In this document: in pieces, positions 41,101-50,085 of the stretch | How positions within the stretch are numbered: the first letter of the stretch is position 1 | Layout: each line of letters begins with the position of its first letter | Source: Pseudomonas sp. LS1212 | Lineage (GTDB): Bacteria > Pseudomonadota > Gammaproteobacteria > Pseudomonadales > Pseudomonadaceae | Direction of reading: 5' to 3' | Length of the DNA: 64,000 bases | NCBI RefSeq assembly: GCF_024741815.1 | Contig: NZ_CP102951.1 | Coordinates: 1,463,001 to 1,527,000, forward strand | Notes under the pieces: model-generated | Seen by the model: the letters and a program-made list of their open reading frames with translations, nothing else | Told to the model about the DNA's origin: nothing | Databases searched by the model: none | Made by a program: the position numbers and the translations under genes

Positions 41101-42704
41101 ATACCCCGCCCAAGGCCACCGGCTCGGCGATCAAGGAAACCTTCGGCTTCGTGGCCAGCGACAACGATGGCGACCTGGACAGCGCGCAGCTGGTGATCAA
41201 CGTCAACGCCAATGCAGCGCCGGTGGCAGGTGCCGACCACATCATCACCAATCTGTTGTCGTCGCAAATCAGCGTTCCGGCCGAAGCCCTGCTGGCCAAT
41301 GACAGCGATGCCAATGGCGACCCGTTGAGTGCCACGCCGACTACGTTCACTACCGGCTGGGAGGCCAAGGGGGCCGACTTATCGGTGGGCAACAATAAGC
41401 CCACCATCGGCTTCAATGGCCTCGGCAGTACGAGCAGCCAACTGTTCAAGGACCTCGATCGCAGCGATTTCAAAGGCCCGGCCGGGTCGATGGCTGCTGC
41501 CCTGATCGTCAGTGGTTATCTGGGACAGGTGGGCGCCACCAATGGCGAGGACTACATCACCGTTGACCTGGCCAAGGGTGAAAGGCTTGCTCTGAGCCAT
41601 GACCGAGGCGACAAAATCAGCATGGCCTGGAAGCTGGCCGATGGCAGCTATCACACGATCGCCAGCGGCTCGGACTTCCTTGCCGAAGAGGGCGGGCGTT
41701 ACACCATACATGTCAGCAACGTGAGCAACCCCATCGGTAACACCAACAACGCCGAAGCCTACAGGTTGACGATGACCATCGATTACAGCGGGGCGGATAA
41801 CACACCGGATGCACACGGCACCTATAGCGTCAGCGATGGTCACAATGGCAGTGCCGTCGGCGATGTCACGATCAGCTACCAGGCTGGCAACTCACTGACG
41901 GGCACCGCAGGCGCCGACACCCTGTTGGCTGGCAATGGCGACGATATCCTCGACGGCGGCGACGGCAAGGACGTGCTCAGCGGGGGGGAAGGCAATGACC
42001 AACTCCACGGTGGAAATAACGACGATCTGCTGATCGGTGGGGCAGGCAATGATCTGATCGATGGCGGTGACGGCAGTGATACCGCCAGTTATGCCAATGC
42101 CGGTTCCGCGGTGAGCGTCAATCTATCGTTGGCGGGGCAGCAGAACACCATTGGGGCAGGGCTTGATACGCTGCTGTCGGTCGAGAACCTGATGGGCTCC
42201 AGCCATAACGACACCCTCACCGGCAATGGCAGCAACAATGTCATCAATGGGGGGCTGGGTAATGACATTCTCGATGGGCTCGGTGCCGACGACCTACTGA
42301 TCGGCGGGCGTGGCGACGATACCCTGACCGGCGGCGCGGGCAGTGATGTCTTCCAGTGGCAGCCGGGCAATAGCGGCCATGATCGGGTGACCGATTTCAC
42401 CCCGGGCACCGATCGGCTGGATCTGTCGCAATTGCTTCAGGGCGAGAATGCGTCATCGGCCTCCCTGGATGACTACCTGCACTTCAAGGTCACCGGTACC
42501 GGCAGTGACGTGGTCTCGACCATCGAGGTCAGTGCGGTGGCGGGGGCGAGCCCGACCCAGACCATCGACCTGGCGGGGGTCAACCTGGCTGCTCAATATG
42601 GCGTGACAGCCGGTACCGGCGGGGTGGTCGCTGCAGGGGCCGATACGGCGACCATTATCAACGGAATGCTCAATGACCATACGCTGAAGGTTGATACGGT
42701 CTGA
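38196..42704 (+). CDS. Large RTX adhesin with LapA-type retention module, VWA domain and type I secretion signal
   Basis: About 1502 residues, a biofilm-type adhesin exported by the adjacent type I system. Residues 1-110 form the retention module (MAKLIGVVSKVLGQVFAVAN; LTLGRESSLHLSSD). TAAG at 115-118 matches the site cut by periplasmic protease LapG. Two long extracellular repeats lie at about 211-322 and 455-565 (both with GNTLTITGY and VVSY). A VWA domain at about 698-890 has a MIDAS DVSGS. RTX nonapeptides (GGAGNDLIDGGDGSD type) lie at about 1234-1390, then a C-terminal type I secretion domain. ATG 38196 has GGGAGA at good spacing; ATG 38190 is too close to it. It is shorter than LapA or LapF. 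Confidence 0.93.
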   Translation: MAKLIGVVSKVLGQVFAVANDGTRRALVEGDRLFAGEQLETGATGAVAVHLQNGAELTLGRESSLHLSSDLLAKSAPPAVNTDAAPPSQDQLTDVEQIQKAIAAGGDPTQEAEATAAGPGGNGSAAGGGHNVVMLSEVGGRVDPVIGFPTAGLNGTADIPDRWVAENSHLPEQAAPPVVNNPVTLDGLAMEGGEVTVNEANLPDGSAKDPGTLTQVGTFTVKAPDGVFNLNVGGINVITGGVVSGVGQSITTSLGNTLTITGYDPATGVVSYYYTLAVTDTHPAGNGANTVSESIKVVASDANGDVTNGSLDINVVDDVPNAIDDTNAHVASENLTTLTGNVFSNDVQGADRLANPITPGTYIGTYGTLKLAADGSYTYTLNSADPDFLALQGGAKGAETFTYTLRDADGDTSTADLVLQVHNNNDPVIIKGLNVACGELTVNEQNLCNGSDPDAAALTQSGTFTVTAADGLQSLTVGGINVISGGVAQGFPQSIQTGLGNTLTITGYNPTTGVVSYSYTLLDNEKHPNGHGSNTLSEHFNVVATDTDGSSASGKLDVNIVDDLPKARADWAEVDEGQSISGNVLHNDTLGADDPGCNVVIGVRAGGNTSTHASGSLNTEVHGKYGTLTLDAQGNATYHANPDAVGVAGAKDVFTYTIRDADGDKSTTTITIDVQNTCFDDRPQVISSERSVTANQVDSNLLLIIDVSGSMADDSGVRDLSRLELAKETIGLLLDKYEGMGDVKVQIVTFSTHAQEQSSVWVSVADAKNIISDLEAYGDTNYDAAVDAGQDAFDTAGKIAGAQNIGYFFSDGIPTSGHAIGTKDEAQWKKFLEANDIKSYAIGLGEGSDSGKLNPLAYDGSTGTNTDSTVVTDLNALGQVLSGTVQGSPITGSLMSGGTFGADGGFIKSLIIDGTTYTYDPKGNGNTGSYSATGGIDKGAFDTSTNTFNVKSSSGGSLQVDMDTGEFTYTPPKATGSAIKETFGFVASDNDGDLDSAQLVINVNANAAPVAGADHIITNLLSSQISVPAEALLANDSDANGDPLSATPTTFTTGWEAKGADLSVGNNKPTIGFNGLGSTSSQLFKDLDRSDFKGPAGSMAAALIVSGYLGQVGATNGEDYITVDLAKGERLALSHDRGDKISMAWKLADGSYHTIASGSDFLAEEGGRYTIHVSNVSNPIGNTNNAEAYRLTMTIDYSGADNTPDAHGTYSVSDGHNGSAVGDVTISYQAGNSLTGTAGADTLLAGNGDDILDGGDGKDVLSGGEGNDQLHGGNNDDLLIGGAGNDLIDGGDGSDTASYANAGSAVSVNLSLAGQQNTIGAGLDTLLSVENLMGSSHNDTLTGNGSNNVINGGLGNDILDGLGADDLLIGGRGDDTLTGGAGSDVFQWQPGNSGHDRVTDFTPGTDRLDLSQLLQGENASSASLDDYLHFKVTGTGSDVVSTIEVSAVAGASPTQTIDLAGVNLAAQYGVTAGTGGVVAAGADTATIINGMLNDHTLKVDTV

Positions 42705-42733
42705 TAACGCGTTCGCAGGCGTAGGGTTTCAAA

Positions 42734-42876
42734 ATCGCCGGGGAGCCCCTGCGGGGCTCCAGCGTCGCAGCGGCGCACCGAGCCTTCGGCAGCGGCTACA
42801 AGTGTTCGGCTCACCGCGGTCGGCGTAGCCGCTGCCGCCAGGCTGCGCTGGAGTCCCGAAGGGACTCCCCGGCGAT
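42734..42876. repeat. Composite long inverted repeat downstream of the adhesin
   Basis: Outer arms 42734-42764 and 42846-42876 (31 bases) are inverted copies. Inner arms GGCAGCGGCTAC (42788-42799) and GTAGCCGCTGCC (42825-42836) also pair. Each outer arm contains its own small palindrome (CCCCTGCGGGG against TCCCGAAGGGA), changed on both sides so pairing is kept. It is a different type from the REPs elsewhere in the window and lies between convergent genes, probably acting as a bidirectional terminator. Confidence 0.85.
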
Positions 42877-42895
42877 CTCGAGCTCAGGCACCGTG

Positions 42896-43312
42896 TCAGG
42901 ATTGTTTGTGCAACGGTTGTCGCAAGGTCTTTTGCCGCAGGATGTAGATCGTCACCAGCACTGCCGTGGTCAGCATGAGCCCGCGTGCCCAGGGCAGCGG
43001 TACCAGGTAGCAGGACAGGCCGATGCTCGGCCACATCAGGCCAATGGCGTAGACCTTGCCCTTGAGCGGTATGCCCTGGCCTCTGAGGTAGCCGGCGATC
43101 CATGGGCCCAGGCGGGGGTGGCTGGTCAGCCAATGGTAGAACCGCGGCGAGCTTCTGGCGAAGCAGGCAGCGGCCAGGAGCAGAAAAGGCGTTGTCGGCA
43201 ATACCGGCAGGAAGATACCGATCACCCCCAATGCCACGCTCAGCCAGCCGATACTCAGCAGGACGTAGCGCAGCAGCCGGGGCCGGTTCGGGTGTGCCGT
43301 GTCCGGCGCCAT
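42896..43312 (-). CDS. DUF454 (YbaN-type) inner-membrane protein
   Basis: A 138-residue membrane protein with three to four helices. The opening LLRYVLLSIGWLSVALGVIGI, then FLPVLPTTPFLLLAAACFARSSPRFYHWL, and the WIAGYLRGQGIPLKGK loop are the hallmark of the YbaN/DUF454 family, whose function is unknown. I chose ATG 43312; the frame is open to 43369 but would overlap the upstream gene. It starts ten bases after the UPF0149 gene ends and is probably co-transcribed with it. Confidence 0.88.
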   Translation of the reverse strand: MAPDTAHPNRPRLLRYVLLSIGWLSVALGVIGIFLPVLPTTPFLLLAAACFARSSPRFYHWLTSHPRLGPWIAGYLRGQGIPLKGKVYAIGLMWPSIGLSCYLVPLPWARGLMLTTAVLVTIYILRQKTLRQPLHKQS

Positions 43313-43322
43313 CGGCGCAGAC

Positions 43323-43910
43323 TCAGTGATGACGAGGCTTGAGTATCGCAGGCTTCTCGTCGGGCGCATTGCACAGCAGGTACAGGGCCGTCAGTGCTTC
43401 CGGGATCTGCACGATCATGTCGTCCATCAGGTTGGCATCGGCGGCGATGTCGGAGAACTCTGGCTGTTCGTCGAACAGACCGGAGCCGACCATGATCGGC
43501 AGGAGCATTTCGCTGACTTCGTCTTCGGCGGTTTCGAACCAGGCCGCTTCACGCAGGAAGACCCCTTCCATGAAGCCGATGCACCAGCCACGCAGGTCCG
43601 AATCGTCCGGGTCTTCGCCCAGGTCCAGTTCGCACGGCAGCTCGAACTCTTCATCGCTGGCCAACTGGCGGGCAATGTGGGCCTTGAGCAGGATCAGGGT
43701 GGCTTCGATCTCCTCGCGTTGAGCATCACTACTGTAATGCGGCTCTTCGGCGAACAGGGCGTCGATCCATTCACGCTCCGGGACGGCTTCCGAGCAGATC
43801 GACAATGCGGTCAGGTAGCCGTGAGCGGCAACATAGTCCAGCGCCTCATCATGCAGCTCGTCGGCGTCGAGGAAGGCTTGCAGGCGGTGTAATTGCTCAG
43901 CGAAGGACAT
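43323..43910 (-). CDS. UPF0149 (YecA/YgfB-type) family protein
   Basis: A 195-residue acidic, mostly helical protein. The opening LHRLQAFLDADELHDEALDYVAAHGYLTAL and the later LRGWCIGFMEGVFLRE are typical of the UPF0149 family. It lacks the C-terminal zinc-binding SEC-C tail seen in some YecA proteins. Function is unknown. It is divergent from recQ across ~265 bases, an arrangement kept in Pseudomonas, and is followed by the YbaN-type gene. Confidence 0.88.
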   Translation of the reverse strand: MSFAEQLHRLQAFLDADELHDEALDYVAAHGYLTALSICSEAVPEREWIDALFAEEPHYSSDAQREEIEATLILLKAHIARQLASDEEFELPCELDLGEDPDDSDLRGWCIGFMEGVFLREAAWFETAEDEVSEMLLPIMVGSGLFDEQPEFSDIAADANLMDDMIVQIPEALTALYLLCNAPDEKPAILKPRHH

Positions 43911-44040
43911 TAAAAGGCTACCTTGGGGAATATTTGATAGTGAATTCTAGGCCTTGTTGAGGGCTCTGCGCCACCTGTGCGGTGAACAATGCACTTGCCG
44001 ACGGCCCGTCGCCGACGCCCTGCGCCCTTGATCGCTCGGG

Positions 44041-44046
44041 TATAAT
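44041..44046 (+). promoter_or_regulatory. Likely recQ promoter -10 box
   Basis: A perfect TATAAT stands 130 bases before the recQ start; the -35 position is poor. The intervening leader can fold (TTTGC with GCAAA around 44056-44090, and CGCAC-TTTTT-CGTGCG-like sequence near 44104-44118). Confidence 0.5.
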
Positions 44047-44176
44047 GCCGCGCCTTTGCTGCAAGTCCCTGTATCGAAACGGGCTTTGCAAAGGTCGCTT
44101 ACGCACTTTTTCGTGCGGCGAGGAAAGTTTTCATCCAGCCTGTGGCAAGGATGGTTCTGCGATTTTTGGAGTTTAT

Positions 44177-46306
<2,130 letters not shown>

Positions 46307-46423
46307 AGGGGCAGTTTGCAATCATTTCTAACTATTGTCAGACAAAGTATCCAGGCAGAGTCTTGCCTCTGAGGCAGGGGCATGGTTAGCTGCCTATTAA
46401 TTAGTTCTGATGATGAGTTTGCT

Positions 46424-46858
46424 ATGCCGTTGATTGACCAACACCGTTTCGGGATGCAATTGGCCCACATGTCCCGGGGCTGGCGTGCCGAACTGGACCG
46501 GCGTCTTGCCGGCCTGGGCTTGTCCCAGGCACGCTGGCTGGTACTGTTGCACCTGGCGCGTTTCGAAGAATCTCCCACGCAGCGTGAACTGGCGCAGAGT
46601 GTTGGCGTCGAAGGTCCCACGCTGGCGCGATTGCTCGACAGCCTGGAGTCTCAGGGTTTGGTGCGCCGGCAGGCGGTACTGGAGGACCGGCGGGCAAAAA
46701 AGATCCTCTTGAGCCCTTCGGCCAAACCCTTGATCGAGCAGATCGAAACCATTGCCAATGCGTTGCGGGTGGAATTGTTCAATGGCATCGACGAGGAAGA
46801 GTTGCGTATCACCATGCGGGTGCACGCACGTATTCTGGCCAATCTGGAGAAGTCCTGA
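46424..46858 (+). CDS. MarR-family transcriptional regulator
   Basis: A 144-residue winged-helix regulator. It has the dimer helix HRFGMQLAHMSRGWRAELDRRL, the recognition region TQRELAQSVGVEGPTLARLLDSLE and the wing GLVRRQAVLEDRRAKKILLS with the Asp-Arg-Arg signature. It is SlyA-like in type and matches the position of P. aeruginosa PA3341. Ligand and targets are unknown. ATG 46424 (MPLIDQHRFGMQ) is preferred to 46382. The FimV-like gene starts three bases after its stop, so the two may be one transcript. Confidence 0.9.
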   Translation: MPLIDQHRFGMQLAHMSRGWRAELDRRLAGLGLSQARWLVLLHLARFEESPTQRELAQSVGVEGPTLARLLDSLESQGLVRRQAVLEDRRAKKILLSPSAKPLIEQIETIANALRVELFNGIDEEELRITMRVHARILANLEKS

Positions 46859-46861
46859 GTT

Positions 46862-48034
46862 TTGAAGTCGTCGCTGCTGCCCATGATGCTGGTTGGCATG
46901 CTCCTTCAGGTGCCACAGGCGTCGGCCCTGGGGCTGGGTGAAATCATGCTCGGCTCGAGCCTGAACCAGCCGCTGAAGGCCGAGATAGAATTGCTGGACG
47001 CGGCAGGCCTGGACCCGAGCGAGCTGTCGGCAGGCCTGGCCAGTGCCGATGAATTCAGCCGTGCCGGCCTCGATCGTCCCTACGTGCTCAACGACCTGCA
47101 CTTTTCCCCGAAGGTGCAGGGTAATCGCGCAATTATTGAAGTGACTTCCAGCAAGGTCGTCACTGAACCTTATCTGACTTTTCTGGTGCGGCTGGACCGG
47201 CCCAATGGGCAGCTGTTGCGCCAGTACACGGTCCTGCTGGATCCGCCGGGGAGTGCTGCGCAGCTTCGCGCACCCACTCTTGCTGCAGACCCCGAAGTTC
47301 AGCGTGAACCCGTAGCGGCCGCCCAGCCGCGGCTACCTGCTGCCGAACAATTAAAGCCGACAATCACTGAATCGGAGAGCCAACGACTGCAGGCTATCGT
47401 GGCCGATCGGCAAGTGCAGCTGAAGGCACTCAAGGCCACCCTTGCCGACAAGGACCAGAAGGTGCTCGAGCTTCAGGCCGAGCTGGCTCAGATAAAAGCA
47501 TCCAATGCCGCTCTTGCCACTCCCCCGAGCGCTGTCCCGCCAGTCGCGCCGACCCGCGAATCCGCTGAGGCAGAGAAGCAGCAGAGCACGGCTTTTACTG
47601 GCATGCTGTGGGGCAGTGCTGCCTTGTTGCTGTTGGTCGTGGTGGCGTTGATGCGCCGTCATCGCCAGGCAATGCAGGCTTCGTCTGCAAAATCACCGAA
47701 GCCGGCCCCCGTTGCGCCGTCGCTGTCCGCTGCTGCACCAGCAGACCCGGTGCAGCCATCAGCCATGATGCAACAGGGCAAAAGCTCTGCGGAGCCAGAG
47801 GCGAATCTGCTTGAGCCAGGCTTCATTGCACTTGCACTGCAGGACCCGCTTGCCCCCTCGCCACGGCAACTGGCAGCACCCGTCGCTGCGGCTCCAGCCG
47901 AGACGTGCGATGGGTTCCGGTTGAATCTCGACGACCTGTCGATGGAAGCGGACTGGGACCTGGGCCCGTTGGAAACTAAAAAGTCTGCCCCAGGTTCAGG
48001 TACATCTTCACGCCTTGTTCCTCGAGGGCCTTGA
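46862..48034 (+). CDS. FimV-like membrane protein (PA3340-type)
   Basis: A 390-residue protein related to the N-terminal part of FimV. A signal peptide (LLPMMLVGMLLQVPQASA) precedes the FimV core LGLGEIMLGSSLNQPLKAEIELLDA and FLVRLDRPNGQLLRQYTVLLDPP. A coiled coil (~180-220, RQVQLKALKATLADKDQKVLELQAE), a membrane helix (GMLWGSAALLLLVVVALM) and a cytoplasmic Ala/Pro-rich tail follow. It starts at TTG 46862 and lacks a LysM repeat that I can see. The last ~19 residues overlap the plpD relic, and the final few codons probably changed when plpD was deleted. Confidence 0.82.
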   Translation: MKSSLLPMMLVGMLLQVPQASALGLGEIMLGSSLNQPLKAEIELLDAAGLDPSELSAGLASADEFSRAGLDRPYVLNDLHFSPKVQGNRAIIEVTSSKVVTEPYLTFLVRLDRPNGQLLRQYTVLLDPPGSAAQLRAPTLAADPEVQREPVAAAQPRLPAAEQLKPTITESESQRLQAIVADRQVQLKALKATLADKDQKVLELQAELAQIKASNAALATPPSAVPPVAPTRESAEAEKQQSTAFTGMLWGSAALLLLVVVALMRRHRQAMQASSAKSPKPAPVAPSLSAAAPADPVQPSAMMQQGKSSAEPEANLLEPGFIALALQDPLAPSPRQLAAPVAAAPAETCDGFRLNLDDLSMEADWDLGPLETKKSAPGSGTSSRLVPRGP

Positions 48035-48170
48035 GCACGCCGATATGGGCCAGGCCGCGAGCTGCGCCGCCGGAAAGGACCAGGCCGACCTTTGGCGGGT
48101 TCATTTCGGCCGCGTGCAGGGTCAGGGGCAGCAGGAGCAACAACAGGCAGGACAACGGGCGACGCATCAT
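47976..48170 (-). pseudogene. plpD: plpD (patatin-like two-partner phospholipase) reduced to its two ends
   Basis: The 64-codon minus-strand frame begins as PlpD does: a signal peptide (RRPLSCLLLLLLPLTLHA), then PPKVGLVLSGGAARGLAHIG with the patatin oxyanion loop and VLKALEEQGV. It then passes straight into KMYLNLGQTF and a stop, which is the C-terminal beta-signal of an outer-membrane barrel. The catalytic GxSxG, the Asp-Gly, the POTRA and nearly all of the barrel are missing. P. aeruginosa PA3339 (plpD) sits next to the FimV-like PA3340 and encodes about 728 residues. This is an in-frame internal deletion, so no enzyme activity is expected. Confidence 0.75.
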
Positions 48171-48244
48171 CAATCTCGGGCAAGCGGCAAAGGTCGATAT
48201 TATAGTCATCTCACCGTTGCCCCTTCCCAGGAGACTGTTACCCC

Positions 48245-48526
48245 ATGTCCACGAGCAAACCGGAAATTGTCATAACCTATTGCACACAGTGCCAATGGCT
48301 GTTGCGCGCTGCCTGGCTGGCCCAGGAACTGCTCAGCACCTTCTCCGATGACCTGGCCCGGGTTGCGCTGGAACCGGCCACGGGCGGGGCGTTCCGGATT
48401 ACCTGCGACGGGGTGCAGATCTGGGAGCGCAAGGAAGATGGCGGCTTTCCCGAGGCCAAGGTGCTCAAGCAGCGGGTGCGCGACCAGATCGACCCGCAGC
48501 GCGACTTGGGCCACAACGATCGTTAA
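48245..48526 (+). CDS. SelT/SelW/SelH-family (Rdx) thioredoxin-like protein
   Basis: A 93-residue protein with the redox motif CTQC at residues 13-16 (YCTQCQWLLRAAWLAQELL) and the later GGAFRITCDGVQIWERKEDGGFPEAKVLKQRVRD. These are the hallmarks of the Rdx family, bacterial relatives of selenoprotein W with cysteine in place of selenocysteine. The role is probably in thiol redox. It converges with the DMT transporter, their stop codons overlapping by four bases. A GGAG-containing ribosome-binding site precedes ATG 48245. Confidence 0.9.
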   Translation: MSTSKPEIVITYCTQCQWLLRAAWLAQELLSTFSDDLARVALEPATGGAFRITCDGVQIWERKEDGGFPEAKVLKQRVRDQIDPQRDLGHNDR

Positions 48527-49413
48527 TGCGAAGCCTGCGCCGCCGCTTTTTTGCTGCTGGAGCTGGCTGGCAAACTACTGGCCAGTACGATGGCAAAGAT
48601 GATCAACGCACCGCCCAGCAGCATGCGCAGGGTGGGCGTTTCGCCAAAAATCAGCCAGGCCATGCCGATCCCGTAGACCGGCTCCAGGGCAAAGACCACG
48701 GCGGCGGTGCGCGCCTTGATCACCGCCAGGCTGGCGACGAACAGGCTGTGGGCCACGCCGGTACAGAACACCCCGAGCAGCCCGATCCACAACCAGTCGA
48801 TGGCCGGCACCGAGCTCAATGCGGGTGCCGCGGCAGGTAGCAGGCACAGGGCGACCACCGCGTTCTGGCACAGCGCTGCCTGTACGGCCGGGATACTGCC
48901 GGAACTGGCCCGGTTGGTCAGCGACAGCAACGCGAACAGCAGGCCCGAAGCGATCGCCCAGAGCAGGCCGCTGGTGGCCTGGCTGGCAAGGTCGAAGTCC
49001 GGGGTGACCAGGATCAGGCCGACACTGACCAGCACCACCAGCAGGATCTCGTTGGCACGGATGCGTTCGCGAAAGATCAGCCCTTCAAGGACCACGGTAA
49101 AGGCCGGGAAGCTGGCAAAGCCCAGGGTCGCGATGGCGACGCCCGCCACCTTCACCGCGATGAAGAAGCTGACCCAGTGGCCGGCCAGCAGCAACCCGCT
49201 AAGCAACAGGCGTCGCCAGTCACGGGTATGCAAGGGTTGCCAGCCGCCCATGCGGGCAAAACGGGCGAACACACCCAATGCCAGGACAGCGAAGGCGGCA
49301 CGGCCGAAGACGATAATGGCGGGGGAGGCGCTGGCGAGTTTGCCGAAGACCCCGGTCAGGCCGAAGAACAGTGCGCCGATATGCAGGGCACCCAGGGCGG
49401 TTCGGTGATTCAT
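48523..49413 (-). CDS. DMT/EamA-family transporter
   Basis: A 296-residue inner-membrane protein with ten helices in two EamA halves. Typical segments are HIGALFFGLTGVFGKLASASP, the end of the first half ENEILLVV-like turn followed by GLILVTPD, and FALEPVYGIGMAWLIFGETPT in the second. The tail is Ala/Ser/Lys-rich. Likely a metabolite exporter; the substrate is unknown. It is not closely related to the EamA protein at 24110. It starts 203 bases before a region with a metallophosphoesterase relic. Confidence 0.88.
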   Translation of the reverse strand: MNHRTALGALHIGALFFGLTGVFGKLASASPAIIVFGRAAFAVLALGVFARFARMGGWQPLHTRDWRRLLLSGLLLAGHWVSFFIAVKVAGVAIATLGFASFPAFTVVLEGLIFRERIRANEILLVVLVSVGLILVTPDFDLASQATSGLLWAIASGLLFALLSLTNRASSGSIPAVQAALCQNAVVALCLLPAAAPALSSVPAIDWLWIGLLGVFCTGVAHSLFVASLAVIKARTAAVVFALEPVYGIGMAWLIFGETPTLRMLLGGALIIFAIVLASSLPASSSSKKAAAQASH

Positions 49414-49535
49414 TGCAATCCTTGTCGTATGGCGGGGGAGCGCTGGCGCAAGTTTACACGTTGCCAGCCGGTGCGACCGTCATCCAACTGCCGCCTTGCC
49501 GTCACAGAGCGTTAATCGGTTGCTTCTAAGCTTGG

Positions 49536-49587
49536 GCAAGGACGGAGGTGATCTATGTCACCGGGAACCACGACGAGTTTCTGGCAG
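49536..49587 (+). pseudogene. Fragment of a metallophosphoesterase gene
   Basis: The frame through 49536-49587 reads ARTEVIYVTGNHDEFLAGRR. GNHDEFL with the preceding hydrophobic strand is the metal-ligand motif of LpxH-like metallophosphoesterases. It has no start, no upstream metal motifs (DxH, GDxxD) and runs out of protein-like sequence within ~20 codons, so it is a scrap of a lost gene. The remaining bases between 49414 and 49616 show nothing else. Confidence 0.45.
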
Positions 49588-49616
49588 GACGGCGTGCCGT
49601 GCGCGCATTCAGGTAT

Positions 49617-49928
49617 TCAGAACGATACTTTGCCGACCAGCATGTCGCGGTACATGACAAAGTCACCCATCAGGCTATAAAGAGGATGCAGGAAAGTGGC
49701 CGGGCGATTCTTCTCGAAGAAAAAGTGCCCGACCCACGCGAAGCCGTAACCGGCGACGGGCAAGGCCGGAAACAATAGCCAGTTGGAAGTCGCGAGTATG
49801 TACACGAGCAGGGCCAGCACAAGGCTGGTGCCTGCAAAGTGCAGTCGCCTGCAGGTGCTATTACTGTGTTCGGCCAGGTAAAAAGTGTAGAACTCGGCGA
49901 AGCTGTTGAAGCGCTGGGTATTTTTCAC
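49617..49928 (-). CDS. Mpo1-like (DUF962) membrane protein
   Basis: A 103-residue membrane protein. The conserved opening FNSFAEFYTFYLAEHSNSTCRRLHFAG, two short helices (SLVLALLVYILATSNWLLFPALP), and GYGFAWVGHFFFEKNRPATFLHPLYSLMGD are the signature of DUF962. The histidines (LHF, GHFFFEKNRP, LHP) match the iron ligands of yeast Mpo1, a dioxygenase in phytosphingosine alpha-oxidation; whether the bacterial protein does this is unknown. I chose GTG 49928; the frame is open to 50009 with no clear ribosome-binding site for any start. Confidence 0.82.
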   Translation of the reverse strand: MKNTQRFNSFAEFYTFYLAEHSNSTCRRLHFAGTSLVLALLVYILATSNWLLFPALPVAGYGFAWVGHFFFEKNRPATFLHPLYSLMGDFVMYRDMLVGKVSF

Positions 49929-50085
49929 TACTACAGTCTCAATGCTTGTATTTCCCGCTGAAGATGCACGGCGTGGAGCCTGCTTTAAGTCTAGAGTGAA
50001 CAGCAGCAACGGCCAGTGACATTGGACGCCAGATTACTATCCTTGGGAGATTGGTTGCGGCAGCGACCAGGGGAAGATTTCGGCC

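Noticed and set aside
41880..42360. DNA tandem repeat or CRISPR-like periodicity
   Set aside because: The periodicity is the nine-residue RTX protein repeat; the DNA units vary and there are no constant repeat/spacer units.
44045..44176. Cys/His-rich N-terminal extension of RecQ (in-frame ATG 44045)
   Set aside because: The ATG lies inside the TATAAT box, so RNA from that promoter cannot contain it; RecQ proteins normally begin at the MLEQ start.
48011..48034. LVPRG near the end of the FimV-like protein, resembling a thrombin tag site
   Set aside because: It arises from antisense of the plpD deletion scar; no vector sequence is nearby, so it is coincidence.
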